A DNA stretch of 19,294 nt, from contig CAITNA010000043.1 in NCBI GenBank assembly GCA_903893675.1, forward strand, positions 1 through 19,294, read 5' to 3'. Below, in pieces: positions 1 to 6,893 of the stretch. The notes beneath the pieces are model-generated. The model was not told the DNA's origin, did no database searches, and was given only the letters and a program-made list of their open reading frames with translations. The stretch is from an uncultured Micrococcales bacterium (lineage in GTDB: Bacteria; Actinomycetota; Actinomycetes; Actinomycetales; Microbacteriaceae). A program made the position numbers and the translations under genes. Each line of letters opens with the position of its first letter. Position 1 is the first letter of the stretch.

Positions 1-501
1 CGTGCGGTCGCGAAACGCCTGCTTGAGCCTCGAATAGGCCAGCTCACTCTTTGCGACCATCATCAGGCCCGTGGTGCCGACATCGAGGCGCTGAACGATG
101 CCCTGACGTTCGGCGGCCCCAGAGGTCGAGACTTGGATGCCCCTGGCAGCGAGCACACCGACAACAGTTGGGCCATCCCAGCCGACCGAGGGGTGGGCTG
201 CGACACCAGCTGGCTTATCGATGACGACGAGGTCTTCATCCTGGTAGATCACGGTTAGCTCAGGAACGTCTGTGGCAACGACCTCGAGGCGATTGACCAC
301 TGCTGGCAGTGCCGCCTCGACCCACTGGTCGGCAAGCACTCGCTGTGACTTGTTGCCCACTTGCCCATCGACAGTGACCAGCCCTGCTTCGCAAAGATCG
401 GCGGCGGCAGAGCGCGAGAGCCCGAGCATCTTGGCTAGAGCCGCGTCGAGTCGCTCACCCGCAAGCCCGTCAGGCACAGGCAGCTGCCTTGAGTCAGTCA
501 T
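1..501 (-). CDS. rluD: RluD-family 23S rRNA pseudouridine synthase, N-terminal part (cut by window edge)
   Basis: This is the first 167 codons of an RluA/RluD-type pseudouridine synthase; the C-terminal part lies beyond base 1. Such enzymes isomerise specific uridines in rRNA to pseudouridine. The visible part begins with an S4-like RNA-binding domain (about residues 8-65, including the LAGERLDAALAKML stretch). The catalytic domain follows, opening with LTVIYQDEDLVVIDKPAG and carrying the signature QRLDVGTTGLMMVAK near residue 145. The Asp of RLD is the expected catalytic residue. The motif is often HRLD in this family; here it is QRLD. The ATG at 501 overlaps the end of lspA by 8 nt, which implies translational coupling. 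Next to lspA is the usual actinobacterial position for this gene. The exact target uridines (RluD versus a paralogue) cannot be told from the fragment. Confidence 0.9.
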   Translation of the reverse strand, partial: MTDSRQLPVPDGLAGERLDAALAKMLGLSRSAAADLCEAGLVTVDGQVGNKSQRVLADQWVEAALPAVVNRLEVVATDVPELTVIYQDEDLVVIDKPAGVAAHPSVGWDGPTVVGVLAARGIQVSTSGAAERQGIVQRLDVGTTGLMMVAKSELAYSRLKQAFRDRT

Positions 502-1003
502 TCTTTGCTTGCTTGCCGGCTTTGCCGAGCTGGTGCCCGGCAAGGATGCGCAGCACTGTGAGAATCGCCATGCCCACGATCAGCGAGTCGGCCAAATTGA
601 AAATCGGAAAGTTGAAAGGGATCTTGAGGTAATCGACAACGTGACCGCTTCCGGCGAAAGGCGCACGGATGAACCTATCGATCAGGTTTCCGGTGATGCC
701 GGCAAGTGCGATGCCGGCCATCGCAGCCCAGCCAAGTGTTTCGATTTTGCGCAAATACCAAATCAGCGCGAGTGCGGCGAGCGTTGAGATCAAGGTGAAG
801 ATCCAGGTGATGCCGAAGCCAATCGAGAACGCCGCGGAGTCGTTCGTGACATAGGTGATGTCGAGCACGCCTGGAATTAGCGTGTGAACCGAGAACGGCG
901 GAATGTTCGCGATGATCCAACTCTTGATGGCAAAGTCGACGCCTACCAACGCAACGGCAATTGCAAGTGCCGTTGCAGTTACGGCGCGCTTCGAAGCCGC
1001 CAT
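494..1003 (-). CDS. lspA: Lipoprotein signal peptidase (signal peptidase II)
   Basis: LspA is the inner-membrane aspartyl protease that cleaves the signal peptide of diacylglyceryl-modified prolipoproteins. The 169-residue protein has the normal length and four hydrophobic segments (about residues 8-32, 63-83, 92-112 and 136-155). The conserved motifs are present: NDSAAFS (54-60), GNLIDR (105-110) with catalytic D109, and FNLADS (135-140) with catalytic D139. The family consensus NxGAAFS has Ser in place of Gly here, a small change. The ATG at 1003 directly abuts the TAA of divIVA, and the stop overlaps the downstream rluD start, so it is probably translated from the divIVA message. Confidence 0.96.
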   Translation of the reverse strand: MAASKRAVTATALAIAVALVGVDFAIKSWIIANIPPFSVHTLIPGVLDITYVTNDSAAFSIGFGITWIFTLISTLAALALIWYLRKIETLGWAAMAGIALAGITGNLIDRFIRAPFAGSGHVVDYLKIPFNFPIFNLADSLIVGMAILTVLRILAGHQLGKAGKQAKND

Positions 1004-1687
1004 TTAGTTGTTGAAGAAGTTGTTCGTCGGGTTGGTGAACTGGTTCGAGTCGAGGGTGCTCTGCGGTGCAGGCTCGCCCTGCTGCTCGAGTTCGCTCAAC
1101 TGCGACTGAATGTAGTTCTTGAGCTTGATGCGGTATTCGCGCTCGAAACTCTTGAGCTCAAGGATGGTGTGCTCAAGCACTGCCTTCTCCTGCTCGAACT
1201 TCGACAGCTCAACGCGCTGCTGCGCCTCGGCCTCACGAATAACGCGAGCTGCAGTTGCGTGGCCCTCTGCGATGAGAGCGTCGCGCTTGCTGATGCCTTC
1301 GCGAACGTGGTCGTCGTGCAGTTTGCGAGCGAGCTGAAGCAGGTTGTTGGTGCTGTTGCTGCTCAGGTTCTCTGGGTCAGTAGCGGTCGGGAAGGCAGCC
1401 AGGGCATCGATGCTCGAGGTCGGCGATGAGATTGGTGCGAAGGTTGGAATAACAGGTTCAGTTGACTCAAGCTGGTTAGCAAGCCCTGCCCCGCTGCGCT
1501 GCAGCTCGGCTACGCGAGCCTCAGAGGCAAGAAGGCGCTGACGAAGATCTTCGTTTTCGCTGCCGAGACGGCGCAGCTCAACAACGAGCTCGTCTAGAAA
1601 GTCGTCGACCTCATCCTGGTCATAGCCTTCGCGAAACTTAGTTGGCTGAAAGCGCTTATTGACGACGTCTTCGGGAGTTAGCGGCAT
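1004..1687 (-). CDS. divIVA: DivIVA/Wag31 polar growth and septum-site scaffold
   Basis: DivIVA (Wag31) assembles at negatively curved membrane at poles and septa. In actinobacteria it directs tip growth and cell-wall synthesis. The N-terminus, MPLTPEDVVNKRFQPTKFR, is the conserved lipid-binding DivIVA domain and continues as EGYDQDEVDDFLDE. Long coiled-coil stretches follow (about residues 27-65 and 125-200), with an Ala/Thr/Ser-rich linker between them and an Asn-rich end. A TTG at 1702 would add five residues, but those codons contain the ribosome-binding site AAAGAGGA in front of the ATG at 1687. Together with the family's usual MPLTPEDV start, this fixes the start at 1687, giving 227 aa. 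It lies 71 bp after yggT and immediately before lspA. Confidence 0.95.
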   Translation of the reverse strand: MPLTPEDVVNKRFQPTKFREGYDQDEVDDFLDELVVELRRLGSENEDLRQRLLASEARVAELQRSGAGLANQLESTEPVIPTFAPISSPTSSIDALAAFPTATDPENLSSNSTNNLLQLARKLHDDHVREGISKRDALIAEGHATAARVIREAEAQQRVELSKFEQEKAVLEHTILELKSFEREYRIKLKNYIQSQLSELEQQGEPAPQSTLDSNQFTNPTNNFFNN

Positions 1688-1758
1688 CGGTTCCTCTTTC
1701 AAACTTGAACGAATCCAAGGTTACCCTAGCCACTGAACGTGGCCGAGTTGTCTACAAC
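1688..1758 (-). promoter_or_regulatory. yggT-divIVA gap with two small dyads
   Basis: This 71-bp gap is one of the few real gaps in the cluster. It holds the divIVA ribosome-binding site (AAAGAGGA, just upstream of 1687). It also holds a 5-bp inverted repeat GTTGT-N2-ACAAC at 1747-1758, right after the yggT stop, and a CCAC-N5-GTGG dyad at 1730-1742. A separate divIVA promoter would fit here, and divIVA/wag31 genes elsewhere have one. I see TAGGGT and TAACCT as possible -10 elements, but no -35 at proper spacing. Confidence 0.3.
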
Positions 1759-2046
1759 CTAGAGAAAACGGCCGATCAGGCCCTGCAACAGCGTGATTGC
1801 AAGAACCACTGCAGTCCAGCCAAAGTCAAGCGCCACGGAGCCGACGCGAACAGGCTTGATGAAACGACGCACAAGCTTCAGAGGCGGATCGGTCAGGGTC
1901 ATGACAATCTCGAGGAGGACGAGAACAAGACCCTTTGGCCGAAAACTCGGGTTGAACGAGCGCACCAAATCGATGAAGAAGCGCGCGATGAACAGCCAGA
2001 GATAGACCTGAAGCGCGGTTTCAAGCGCGAACGCTAAAACCGGCAT
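1759..2046 (-). CDS. yggT: YggT-family small membrane protein
   Basis: A 95-residue protein with two hydrophobic segments (about residues 3-28 and 72-92) flanking a basic, Pro-containing middle, which includes DPPLKLVRRFIKP. The TDPPL...R.FIKPVRVG pattern is the YggT family hallmark. Family members sit beside sepF and divIVA in Gram-positive dcw clusters and have been linked to division or osmotic response, but the biochemical role is not established. The ATG at 2046 is 3 nt after the sepF stop, so it is almost certainly co-translated with sepF. Confidence 0.88.
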   Translation of the reverse strand: MPVLAFALETALQVYLWLFIARFFIDLVRSFNPSFRPKGLVLVLLEIVMTLTDPPLKLVRRFIKPVRVGSVALDFGWTAVVLAITLLQGLIGRFL

Positions 2047-2049
2047 CGA

Positions 2050-2478
2050 CTAGAAAGCCGGGCTGATGATCAGGTCGTCGCCGGTTGCTGAGTGCGAGTC
2101 GTCGAAGTCGTTGTCTTCGGTGGTGCCGTAGTGAGCAAGCAGGAAAACGCCCTGGGTCACACGAACCAAGGTGCCTTCGAGGCCTTCCTTGAGACCACAC
2201 ATGAAGTTGACCATCTTTGCCTGGTCAGGGGTTGGGCACTGTGACATCTCGATGATGATGTTGTGGCCCTCGCGGAATGCGGTCGAAACCTCTTTTGCCT
2301 GTGCGTAGCTGCGCAGGTTGACGGTGGTGATGACTGCGCCGTCAACCATGCGTCGGTTCGAAGCGCGAAGCGGGGTCACGCTCTTGAAAGTGTTGGTCGA
2401 CGGGGCTGCAGGACGAGCCTGGCCCTTGTCGCGGCCGCCAAGGCCTACGTAGTCGAGTGCGTTTGAAATAAGTGACAT
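2050..2478 (-). CDS. sepF: SepF, FtsZ membrane anchor and Z-ring organiser
   Basis: SepF binds the C-terminal tail of FtsZ and tethers the Z-ring to the membrane. In actinobacteria, which lack FtsA, it is the main anchor. The 142-residue protein shows the three usual parts. Residues 1-15 form an amphipathic membrane-binding helix (MSLISNALDYVGLGG). A variable linker of about 30 residues follows. The folded SepF domain (about 45-122) contains AVITTVNLRSYAQAKEVS and a GLEGTLVRVTQGVFLLA core. An acidic tail ends the protein. The start is well supported: AGGAGG lies 6 nt upstream of the ATG. The gene lies 39 nt after yggS and only two genes from ftsZ, its partner. It is fairly divergent from textbook SepF but clearly in the family. 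Confidence 0.93.
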   Translation of the reverse strand: MSLISNALDYVGLGGRDKGQARPAAPSTNTFKSVTPLRASNRRMVDGAVITTVNLRSYAQAKEVSTAFREGHNIIIEMSQCPTPDQAKMVNFMCGLKEGLEGTLVRVTQGVFLLAHYGTTEDNDFDDSHSATGDDLIISPAF

Positions 2479-2486
2479 TTGGGTCC

Positions 2487-2512
2487 TCCTGATAAAACCT
2501 TCACCTTCAGGA
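2487..2512 (-). promoter_or_regulatory. Possible hairpin covering the sepF ribosome-binding site
   Basis: In the transcript, TCCTGA (2512-2507) and TCAGGA (2492-2487) are perfect complements separated by 14 nt. The 3' arm overlaps the first four bases of the sepF Shine-Dalgarno AGGAGG. Pairing would partly hide the ribosome-binding site. The stem is only 6 bp, so this may be chance. Confidence 0.3.
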
Positions 2513-2517
2513 TATGG

Positions 2518-3198
2518 CTAAAGGTTTCTCTCGCCCGTGATTGCTGTGCCAATTCGAAGGTGTGTCGCGCCAAATTCCAGAGCCGCCTCAAAGTCGTGGC
2601 TCATGCCGGCCGAGATGTCTGAGGCCTGATAGTCCAGCTCCTGCAGCCGGCAGCTGGCCTCGCGGATGGTCTCGAAATCCCATCTAGGGTCGCGATCCAG
2701 GGCCGCTACCCCCATGACTCCCCTGAGTCTGAGCCTTGGATGCTCGAGCACCTGCTCGGCAAAGGCCTCTAGCCCATCGGGCCTGATGCCCCCGCGGCCT
2801 GGGTCGTCGGTCAGGTTCAGCTGGATGAAGACGTCGAGACCGCGTTCGAGGCGCTCGGTTTGCTTGGCAACCTCATCCAAGAGCGAATCGCGATCGAGCG
2901 AGTGCAGGGCGTCGGCATAGTTCAGCACCGATTTGACCTTGTTGGTCTGCAGCTGGCCGACGAAGTGCCAGCGAGCTCTGGTCAGGTCGCTGACGCTGGC
3001 CGCCTTAGGGGCTGCCTCTTGGTCGCGATTCTCGCCGAAATCGGTCTGACCAAGCGCATAGAGGTCGCGAACCAAATCACTCGGATGATTCTTCGAGATC
3101 ACAACTAGCGTGACCTGGCCGCGCGAACGACCGATAGCACTGAGCTTCGCGTCGATTCGCTGCTGAACCTCTGCGTAACGTTCGGCGAGAGCCGACAT
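2518..3198 (-). CDS. yggS: YggS/PLPBP-family pyridoxal phosphate-binding protein
   Basis: A member of the YggS/PROSC (COG0325) family: a single-domain alanine-racemase-like barrel that binds PLP and maintains vitamin B6 and amino-acid homeostasis, with no firmly shown enzymatic reaction. At 226 aa it has the family length. The PLP-lysine is K36 in LVVISKNHP (consensus VSKTxP). Other family motifs are FGENRDQE (54-61), WHFVGQLQTNK (77-87), GMSHDFEAAL (198-207) and LRIGTAITGER near the end; these provide the phosphate-binding residues. The ATG at 3198 is 2 nt after the ftsZ stop, so the two are co-translated. A place between ftsZ and sepF is typical in Gram-positives. Confidence 0.94.
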   Translation of the reverse strand: MSALAERYAEVQQRIDAKLSAIGRSRGQVTLVVISKNHPSDLVRDLYALGQTDFGENRDQEAAPKAASVSDLTRARWHFVGQLQTNKVKSVLNYADALHSLDRDSLLDEVAKQTERLERGLDVFIQLNLTDDPGRGGIRPDGLEAFAEQVLEHPRLRLRGVMGVAALDRDPRWDFETIREASCRLQELDYQASDISAGMSHDFEAALEFGATHLRIGTAITGERNL

Positions 3199-3200
3199 GA

Positions 3201-4376
3201 CTACTTCAGAAAGTCTGGGATGTCGAGGTCGTCACCATAGTTGGTCTGCACTGGACGCACAGGGGCTACGTATGGCTCTTCCTCGATGGTTTCGACAGGC
3301 TCGGTTGCTGGGTTCGCGGCAAAGCCGTTTGTGCCAAACGAGAAGGTCTCGGCCTGCGGCTCAGCTGGCTTTGCAGCCTCTGGCTCTGCGAACATCGGGC
3401 GTGAGTCGCTTGGCTTGCGACGAACCGCACCGGTCTTGAAGCCAGCGGCTACGACGGTCACGCGAACCTCGTCACCAAGAGTCTCGTCAACGGAGAGACC
3501 AGCGATGATGTTTGCCTCTTCGTCGACCGATTCCTTGATCAGCATGAATGCCTGGTTGAGCTCGTGCATGCCAATGGTTGCCGAGCCTTCGACCAAGACG
3601 AGCACGCCGAGCGCGCCGTCAATCGTGGTGTCGGTCATCGGGCTGCTGATTGCGGCTTCGGCTGCGCGAATTGCGCGGTCTTCGCCCTTTGCAGCACCGA
3701 TACCCATCAGTGCCGAACCAGCGCCGGTGAGCACCGAGCGAACGTCTGCGAAGTCGACGTTGATCAGGTGCCAATTGACGATGAGGTCGGTGATGCCCTG
3801 AACACCTGCAACCAGCGGGTCGTCTGCGAGGCGGAGGGCCTCGAGAACGGTAACCGACGAGTTGGTGTTCTTGATGAGCAATTCGTTAGGAATGATGATC
3901 AGGGTGTCGACTTCGGCGCGGAGCTCTTCGATGCCCTGCTCTGCCTTGTCTGAGCGGCGCTTGCCCTCGTAGGCCCAAGGAGTGGTGACAACACCGACGG
4001 TGAGGGCACCGAGCTGCTTAGCGATGCGGGCAACGACTGGCGATGCTCCGGTTCCGGTGCCACCGCCCTCACCTGCGGTAACAAAGACCATGTCGGCACC
4101 GCGAAGTGCCATTTCGATTTCGTCCTGGTGGTCTTCTGCTGCGCGACGACCAACGGCAGGGTCTGCCCCTGCACCGAGACCACGGGTGACCTCACGACCA
4201 ATGTCGATCTTGACGTCGGCTTCGCTCAAAACGAGCTGTTGTGCATCCGTGTTGATGGCAATGAATTCAACGCCGCGCTGACCACGGTCGATCATGCGGT
4301 TGATTGCGTTTACGCCGTGTCCGCCGACGCCAACAACCTTGATGACCGCCAGGTAGTTCTGGTTCAAACTGGCCAC
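3201..4376 (-). CDS. ftsZ: FtsZ, tubulin-like GTPase of the Z-ring
   Basis: FtsZ polymerises with GTP into the Z-ring that recruits the divisome. The GTP signature GGGTGTG is at residues 104-110 and the catalytic T7 loop NVDFAD at 206-211. The C-terminal peptide DDLDIPDFLK, which binds SepF, closes the protein after an acidic, Pro-rich linker. I place the start at the GTG at 4376 (391 aa). It is preceded by GGAGGA at good spacing and gives MASLNQNYLAVIKVVG, the family-typical N-terminus. A TTG at 4400 would add eight codons that contain this ribosome-binding site. Two near-invariant places differ: the T1 phosphate-loop glycines read GGHG (H20), and the usual TPGLIN before the T7 loop reads NWHLIN (201-206). 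All GTPase core motifs remain, so it is probably active. Confidence 0.97.
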   Translation of the reverse strand: MASLNQNYLAVIKVVGVGGHGVNAINRMIDRGQRGVEFIAINTDAQQLVLSEADVKIDIGREVTRGLGAGADPAVGRRAAEDHQDEIEMALRGADMVFVTAGEGGGTGTGASPVVARIAKQLGALTVGVVTTPWAYEGKRRSDKAEQGIEELRAEVDTLIIIPNELLIKNTNSSVTVLEALRLADDPLVAGVQGITDLIVNWHLINVDFADVRSVLTGAGSALMGIGAAKGEDRAIRAAEAAISSPMTDTTIDGALGVLVLVEGSATIGMHELNQAFMLIKESVDEEANIIAGLSVDETLGDEVRVTVVAAGFKTGAVRRKPSDSRPMFAEPEAAKPAEPQAETFSFGTNGFAANPATEPVETIEEEPYVAPVRPVQTNYGDDLDIPDFLK

Positions 4377-4410
4377 AAATTCCTCCGAAATCTCATGCAA
4401 CGTGCGAAAC

Positions 4411-4435
4411 CTTAAACCTCTAGGTGAGGCTTAAA
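4411..4435 (-). promoter_or_regulatory. Dyad upstream of ftsZ (10-nt arms, 5-nt loop)
   Basis: In the ftsZ direction this reads TTTAAGCCTC-ACCTA-GAGGTTTAAG. The arms pair over 10 positions with two G-U wobbles. The 7-mer GTTTAAG is also repeated directly, 19 bp apart (4430-4436 and 4411-4417). It could be an operator or a leader hairpin, 35-59 nt upstream of the ftsZ start codon. No T-run follows, so it is not a terminator. Confidence 0.4.
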
Positions 4436-4457
4436 CTCGCAGGGTTTTAGAACGCTG

Positions 4458-4474
4458 CGCCTAAAAAGTAGGCG
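4458..4474 (-). repeat. Perfect 6-bp hairpin upstream of ftsZ
   Basis: CGCCTA-CTTTT-TAGGCG reads as a perfect 6-bp stem with a 5-nt loop in the transcript. It lies 58 nt after the ftsQ stop. No U-tract follows it, so it is not a standard intrinsic terminator. It may slow or process the ftsQ-ftsZ message, or mean nothing. Confidence 0.35.
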
Positions 4475-4532
4475 TATAGGGCACATTTGGCTTGGATTTG
4501 CTCGGGCGTGTCTTGGTTTGGAGAGCGCTGCT

Positions 4533-5486
4533 TTAGCGGTGACGAACAACCGGAGCCAGCGGACTCGAAACGTCATAGGTGACGCGGTCGGTGGGCTTCT
4601 GGTTCGCCATCAAAGCTGAGAGCACACGAGACTTCAAAATTCCCTGGGATGAATCGCCCCAGATGATCTGCTGCCCCGAATAGCCGCGCAGCGTGAGCGT
4701 CACGTTGTCGGTGCTGGTCGCGTTCACGCTCGATACCTTTGCCAACAGATTTTGCGGCAGGGCAAGTAGCACAGCGATTGCCTCTTTGTAACTTGCGCTC
4801 GCGCTGGGTTCACCCGAACTGCTGATCACCGGATACATGTCGCTTGAGTGCGCAACATCGAGGCGAATGCCGGCAGGGTCATAGAGGTAAGCAACCCCGC
4901 TCACAACCACGATGGCAATTGGCGAACGCTCGGTAATCGCCACATGCAGTGTGTGAGGCAGCTCGGCCACCAGGGAGACGCTTTCGATGCGGGTGAAGCC
5001 CGAGAGTTCGTCAACTATGCGCTGCTGGTTGATCAGAGCCAATGGAACACCAATCTGGTCTCGCAGCGCCGTGTTGATCTGCTTCTCGGTGATCGACTTC
5101 AAACCAGTTACTCGCAGCTGCTGAACCGCCAGCAGCGGTGTCGTCAGGGTTGCAATCACCAACAGGATGAGCACCGCGAATGAGCTGGCGAGCGTGATGA
5201 CCACTGCCCTGCGACCACGGCTGGCCGAGGTAAAGCGACGAATAGTTCCCCTGGCTTCGCGCAACTGCTCACGGGTCAGACCCTCAGCCTTCGTTGAGCT
5301 ACCGCGCGGCTGGCGCACACGACCGCGCTCGGCCTGGAGTTTGCCAGGGCGACGAGGTTGCCTCGGCGCTGCCGCTTGCTTCGCAGCTTTGGACTGCTTT
5401 GCGGCCCTGCGCTCCGGCAGCGAGATTACTTTGCTCGGCGCTGGCTTCTTGTTAGTCGAACCCGAGCGTTCAGGGGGCTTGCGCAC
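4533..5486 (-). CDS. ftsQ: FtsQ/DivIB divisome protein
   Basis: FtsQ is a single-pass division protein linking cytoplasmic and extracytoplasmic parts of the divisome. The layout is typical of actinobacteria. Residues 1-92 form a long Lys/Arg/Pro/Ala-rich cytoplasmic tail, followed by one membrane helix at about 94-116. A POTRA domain (about 120-190) opens with LAVQQLRVTGLKSITEKQIN, and the beta domain runs to the end. The GTG start at 5486 shares one base with the murC stop (TAGTG), so translation is coupled; the stop lies before the ftsZ control region. Length (317 aa) and position between murC and ftsZ agree with ftsQ. Confidence 0.93.
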   Translation of the reverse strand: MRKPPERSGSTNKKPAPSKVISLPERRAAKQSKAAKQAAAPRQPRRPGKLQAERGRVRQPRGSSTKAEGLTREQLREARGTIRRFTSASRGRRAVVITLASSFAVLILLVIATLTTPLLAVQQLRVTGLKSITEKQINTALRDQIGVPLALINQQRIVDELSGFTRIESVSLVAELPHTLHVAITERSPIAIVVVSGVAYLYDPAGIRLDVAHSSDMYPVISSSGEPSASASYKEAIAVLLALPQNLLAKVSSVNATSTDNVTLTLRGYSGQQIIWGDSSQGILKSRVLSALMANQKPTDRVTYDVSSPLAPVVRHR

Positions 5487-6874
5487 TAGCCCTCCAGCGC
5501 CTCAAGCAGCTGCGGAACCATGCGGTAAACATCGCCACAACCCATAGTCACGATGAAGTCGCCGGCGTGGGCCAGCCCTGCAGCGACCGCTGGGGCGTCA
5601 TCCCAGTTTGGAACGTAGTGAACGCGCTGCTTGTCGGCAAACGAATTGCTCACTAGTTCGCCGGTGATGCCGGGCTCTGGATCTTCGCGTGCGGCATAGA
5701 TGTCGAGAACTACTACCTCGTCGCTGAGGTTCAGAGCTTCTGCGAACTCGCGGTGCATCATGCGGGTTCGCGAATAGAGGTGCGGCTGGAACACGGTGAT
5801 GAGCTTGCCGGTGCCGACCACCGCACGAGCCGCCTTCAGAGCAGCCTCAACCTCGGTTGGGTGGTGGGCGAAGTCGTCATAGACGCTGACCCCGCGCACC
5901 TCGCCGTGCAGTTCGAAGCGACGACCGGTTCCCTCGAATGTCGAAACTGCGCGCAGAGAAAGTTCAGGGTCGTGACCAAGACCAACCAGCACGGCGAACG
6001 CACCGGCAGCGTTGATCGCGTTGTGCTCGCCCGGAATCAGCAACTCGGTTGAATAACTGCCGCCCTGGTATTCGAGCATGAATCGCACGGTCGCGGCAGT
6101 AGCGTCGATCTCGGTGAGTCGAACATCCGAGTTTGCGTTCTTGCCGAACGAAATGACTTTCTTATCGCGAAGGAGTTTGTGCACTCGAACCGCGCCTGGG
6201 TCATCTGAACTAATCACAACGAACTCGTTCGTCTGCTGCGCGAAACGTGCGAACTCAGCCTCGAATGCCTCTTCCGTTCCGTAGTGGTCCAGGTGATCTG
6301 CATCGACGTTGGTGATGAGCGCGACAGCGGTGTTGTAGTGCAAGAACGAGCCGTCAGATTCGTCGGCCTCAATGATGAACAGGTCATCCTTACCAGCAGC
6401 CGAAGAAACTCCGAGCGAAGCGATAACGCCACCGTTCACGAAGTTCGGATCGACACCAAGCTTCTGAAGGGCGGTGACAATCATGCCGGTCGATGTTGTC
6501 TTGCCGTGCGCGCCGGCAACCGCCACAACGCGGTGGTGCCGAGTTAGATACTCGAGCGCTTGCGAGCGGTGAATCACAGGGATGCCGCGCTGCTGTGCAA
6601 GCAGATACTCAGGGTTTGTCGGCCAGAGCGCCGATGTGACAACGACTGTATCGGGATTACCTAAGTTCGCGGCGTCGTGCCCAATGTGGATCTCGGCTCC
6701 GAGTCGGCGCAGCTCTTTGACGTTATCGGTGTCGCGCAGGTCACTGCCGGTTACCTTGTGCCCAATGCCCATCAGCATTCGAGCGATACCACTCATGCCT
6801 GAACCGCCGATGCCGACGAAGTGAATCACGCCAAGGTCGGCTGGCACTGGCTGGGAGTAATCGGGCTTAATCAT
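5486..6874 (-). CDS. murC: UDP-N-acetylmuramate--L-alanine ligase
   Basis: MurC adds L-alanine to UDP-MurNAc using ATP, the first peptide step of peptidoglycan synthesis in the cytoplasm. The 462-residue protein has the three Mur-ligase domains. The N-terminal UDP-binding fold carries HFVGIGGSGMSGIA (18-31). The central ATPase domain has P-loop GAHGKTTS (121-128), EADESDGSF (169-177) and NVDADHLDHYG (189-199). The C-terminal domain contains DDFAHHP. The ATG at 6874 gives MIKPDYSQPVP, the usual actinobacterial start, although no clear Shine-Dalgarno precedes it. It lies 19 nt after murG and overlaps ftsQ by one base, so initiation probably relies on coupling. Confidence 0.97.
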   Translation of the reverse strand: MIKPDYSQPVPADLGVIHFVGIGGSGMSGIARMLMGIGHKVTGSDLRDTDNVKELRRLGAEIHIGHDAANLGNPDTVVVTSALWPTNPEYLLAQQRGIPVIHRSQALEYLTRHHRVVAVAGAHGKTTSTGMIVTALQKLGVDPNFVNGGVIASLGVSSAAGKDDLFIIEADESDGSFLHYNTAVALITNVDADHLDHYGTEEAFEAEFARFAQQTNEFVVISSDDPGAVRVHKLLRDKKVISFGKNANSDVRLTEIDATAATVRFMLEYQGGSYSTELLIPGEHNAINAAGAFAVLVGLGHDPELSLRAVSTFEGTGRRFELHGEVRGVSVYDDFAHHPTEVEAALKAARAVVGTGKLITVFQPHLYSRTRMMHREFAEALNLSDEVVVLDIYAAREDPEPGITGELVSNSFADKQRVHYVPNWDDAPAVAAGLAHAGDFIVTMGCGDVYRMVPQLLEALEG

Positions 6875-6893
6875 GCTTTTAGAAGACTAGGGC

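Larger units (their letters stand above)
4377..4532 (-). promoter_or_regulatory. ftsQ-ftsZ intergenic region, probable ftsZ control region
   Basis: This 156-bp gap is the longest in the core of the cluster. It holds the ftsZ ribosome-binding site (GGAGGA, about 4380-4387), a dyad at 4411-4435 and a compact hairpin at 4458-4474. AT-rich hexamers (CTATAC near 4473-4478, TAAAAC near 4444-4449, TTTAAG within the dyad) could be -10 elements. None has a convincing -35 partner, so I do not place a promoter. Dedicated ftsZ promoters in this position are known in other actinobacteria. Confidence 0.5.
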
